Origin: Paraburkholderia saeva | GTDB taxonomy: Bacteria; Pseudomonadota; Gammaproteobacteria; Burkholderiales; Burkholderiaceae | Direction of reading: 5' to 3' | Assembly (NCBI RefSeq): GCF_907164555.1 | Contig: NZ_CAJQZC010000003.1 | Coordinates: forward strand, 310,001 to 374,000 | DNA: 64,000 bases | Shown here: piece by piece, positions 63,185-64,000 of the stretch | Numbering within the stretch: the stretch's first letter is position 1 | Layout: each line of letters starts with the position of its first letter | Made by a program: the position numbers and the translations under genes | The notes under the pieces: generated by a model | What the model saw: the letters and a program-made list of their open reading frames with translations, nothing else | Told to the model about the DNA's origin: nothing | Databases searched by the model: none

Positions 63185-63224
63185 GCAACAGGGCCAGCGG
63201 TGGCGTTACCGCTGGCCCTGTTGC
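63185..63224. terminator. Perfect 17-pair hairpin after GntR gene
   Basis: GCAACAGGGCCAGCGGT at 63185-63201 is fully complementary to 63208-63224, with a six-base loop GGCGTT. It starts 36 bases after the GntR stop. No long T-run follows (only TGTTGCC), but such a stem should stop or protect transcripts and insulate frc. Confidence 0.7.
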
Positions 63225-63317
63225 CGTATACGGCCGCAGATGCGTGCGCTCACACCATCTCATTCCGCCCCCGGCCATAAGCCGGGAAAGCCCTCCCTTG
63301 ACGTCCCATGAAATCTG

Positions 63318-63334
63318 GTATGTGATATATCACA
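63318..63334. promoter_or_regulatory. GntR-regulon palindrome, copy 2 (inverted orientation)
   Basis: GTATGTGATATATCACA, the reverse complement of the 17-base sequence of copy 1; core palindrome 63321-63334. Confidence 0.85.
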
Positions 63335-63478
63335 ACGAATCGTGAATGAATGGTGCTCGGTATTTTCCCCTGGTCAAGACAGCGCGAGGTAATGGGCTTA
63401 CGGTCTGAAACCCAGGCCAGAAGCGCCTCACACGGATATTCGACCAGAAAGGCAGTATTTAAATTACGCTTGAATGAA

Positions 63479-63495
63479 TGTGATATATCACATAC
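63479..63495. promoter_or_regulatory. GntR-regulon palindrome, copy 3
   Basis: TGTGATATATCACATAC, identical to copy 1 over 17 bases; core 63479-63492. It is centred 158 bases from copy 2, close to 15 helical turns, and ends about 100 bases before the frc start. Confidence 0.85.
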
Positions 63496-63593
63496 CGTGT
63501 CGGTCAGGGCAAGTCGATCTTGCCGCAGATCGCAGTCACGCACGACGGACCGGTGTGCACACAGAACGCATACATCATTGAAGGAGACATGAC

Positions 63594-64000
63594 ATGGGTA
63601 AAGCGCTCGACGGCGTGCGGATTCTCGACTTCACACATGTGCAGTCGGGGCCGACGTGCACGCAGTTGCTGGCATGGTTCGGTGCCGACGTGATCAAGGT
63701 GGAGCGGGCCGGTGCAGGCGACATCACGCGCGAGCAGCTGCGCGACATTCCGGATGTCGACAGCCTGTATTTCACGATGCTCAATCACAACAAGCGCTCG
63801 GTCACGATCGACACGAAGAACCCGGAAGGCAAGCTGGTTCTCGAGGCGCTGATCCAGAAATGCGACGTGCTGGTGGAGAACTTCGCACCGGGCGCGCTCG
63901 ATCGCATGGGCTTCACCTGGGAGCGCATCCAGGAACTCAATCCGAAGATGATCGTGGCGTCCGTGAAGGGCTTCGGCCCCGGTCCCTACGAGGACTGCAA
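63594..64000 (+). CDS. frc: Formyl-CoA:oxalate CoA-transferase, N-terminal part (3' end outside window)
   Basis: The first 135 residues of a class III (CaiB/BaiF family) CoA-transferase, from ATG 63594 with AAGGAGA upstream. It closely follows the Oxalobacter FRC pattern: [20 protein letters not shown] with V16 and the diagnostic Q17, then [40 protein letters not shown] and [14 protein letters not shown]. It transfers CoA from formyl-CoA to oxalate, the entry step of oxalate decarboxylation. The catalytic Asp169 lies beyond the window. Oxalyl-CoA decarboxylase (oxc) probably follows. Confidence 0.95.
   Translation, partial: MGKALDGVRILDFTHVQSGPTCTQLLAWFGADVIKVERAGAGDITREQLRDIPDVDSLYFTMLNHNKRSVTIDTKNPEGKLVLEALIQKCDVLVENFAPGALDRMGFTWERIQELNPKMIVASVKGFGPGPYEDC

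Larger units (their letters stand above)
63149..63593. other. Regulatory gap between GntR gene and frc
   Basis: 445 bases without a gene. In order: a 17-pair hairpin (63185-63224), palindrome copy 2 (63321-63334), an A+T-richer stretch and palindrome copy 3 (63479-63492) about 100 bases before frc. A TTGAAT at 63470 could be a -35 element overlapped by copy 3, but no convincing -10 was found. Confidence 0.7.

Noticed and set aside
1..64000. CRISPR arrays, tRNA or rRNA genes
   Set aside because: No regularly spaced repeats, and no cloverleaf-like or conserved rRNA sequences were noticed. Reading by eye could miss a tRNA; a covariance-model scan would settle it.

Overview
The window is high-G+C DNA with Burkholderiales-type gene content. 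The gene complement (AtzE/G/H-type amidohydrolase module, non-haemolytic phosphocholine phospholipase C, GlxA/AraC-regulated exopolysaccharide locus, and an oxalate locus with OxlT and formyl-CoA:oxalate CoA-transferase) points to a Paraburkholderia or close Burkholderia relative, probably soil- or plant-associated. That assignment is inference from gene families; there is no rRNA, tRNA, CRISPR array or intact insertion sequence here.

Layout. 1-2370: tail of an amidase, then a translationally coupled AtzG/AtzE/AtzH-like module. 2387-5344: a membrane-anchored TAXI-type solute receptor, a cofactor-free haloperoxidase-type esterase and a small unknown protein. 5527-9636: a compact chemotaxis-like signalling operon (membrane CheA-like kinase broken by an apparent one-base deletion near 7314, a short MCP-like protein, CheX-like, CheY-like) with no CheW. 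9845-15205: DUF1254/DUF1214 protein, a medium-chain dehydrogenase, and a divergent unit of a TIM-barrel isomerase plus 2OG-Fe(II) oxygenase facing a winged-helix regulator. 15409-25276: phospholipase C with a small lipoprotein, MHYT-GGDEF-EAL protein, patatin, YadG/YadH-like ABC exporter, LysR regulator and a second 2OG oxygenase.

25339-44552 is an exopolysaccharide locus. A GlxA/AraC-type regulator faces away from it across about 1 kb of unusually A+T-rich non-coding DNA. Then come ManC, a polyprenyl-phosphate sugar transferase, Wza, a Wzc-type tyrosine kinase, four glycosyltransferases, a Wzy-like polymerase, a secreted beta-helix protein, a Wzx flippase and RmlB/RmlC. This is a Wzx/Wzy-dependent pathway predicted to use GDP-mannose-derived and dTDP-rhamnose-type precursors. 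RmlA and RmlD are absent and must be supplied from elsewhere.

44584-53101 holds a small DUF3820 protein, a Na/Pi cotransporter-PhoU fusion, a DeoR-type regulator and, divergent from it, a glycerophosphodiesterase with a four-gene ABC importer. Near-identical operator-like sequences lie upstream of the Na/Pi gene and between the DeoR gene and the importer operon. 53201-57890: an orphan cytoplasmic histidine kinase, a lone transposase N-terminal domain protein, a tandem-domain periplasmic protein and two outer-membrane channel-like proteins. 58461-64000 is an oxalate locus: a 42-residue MFS small subunit, OxlT, an MCP, a small membrane protein, a GntR/FCD regulator and the 5' part of frc. Three copies of one perfect palindrome (TGTGATATATCACA) lie upstream of the regulator unit and of frc, which suggests one GntR-type regulon.
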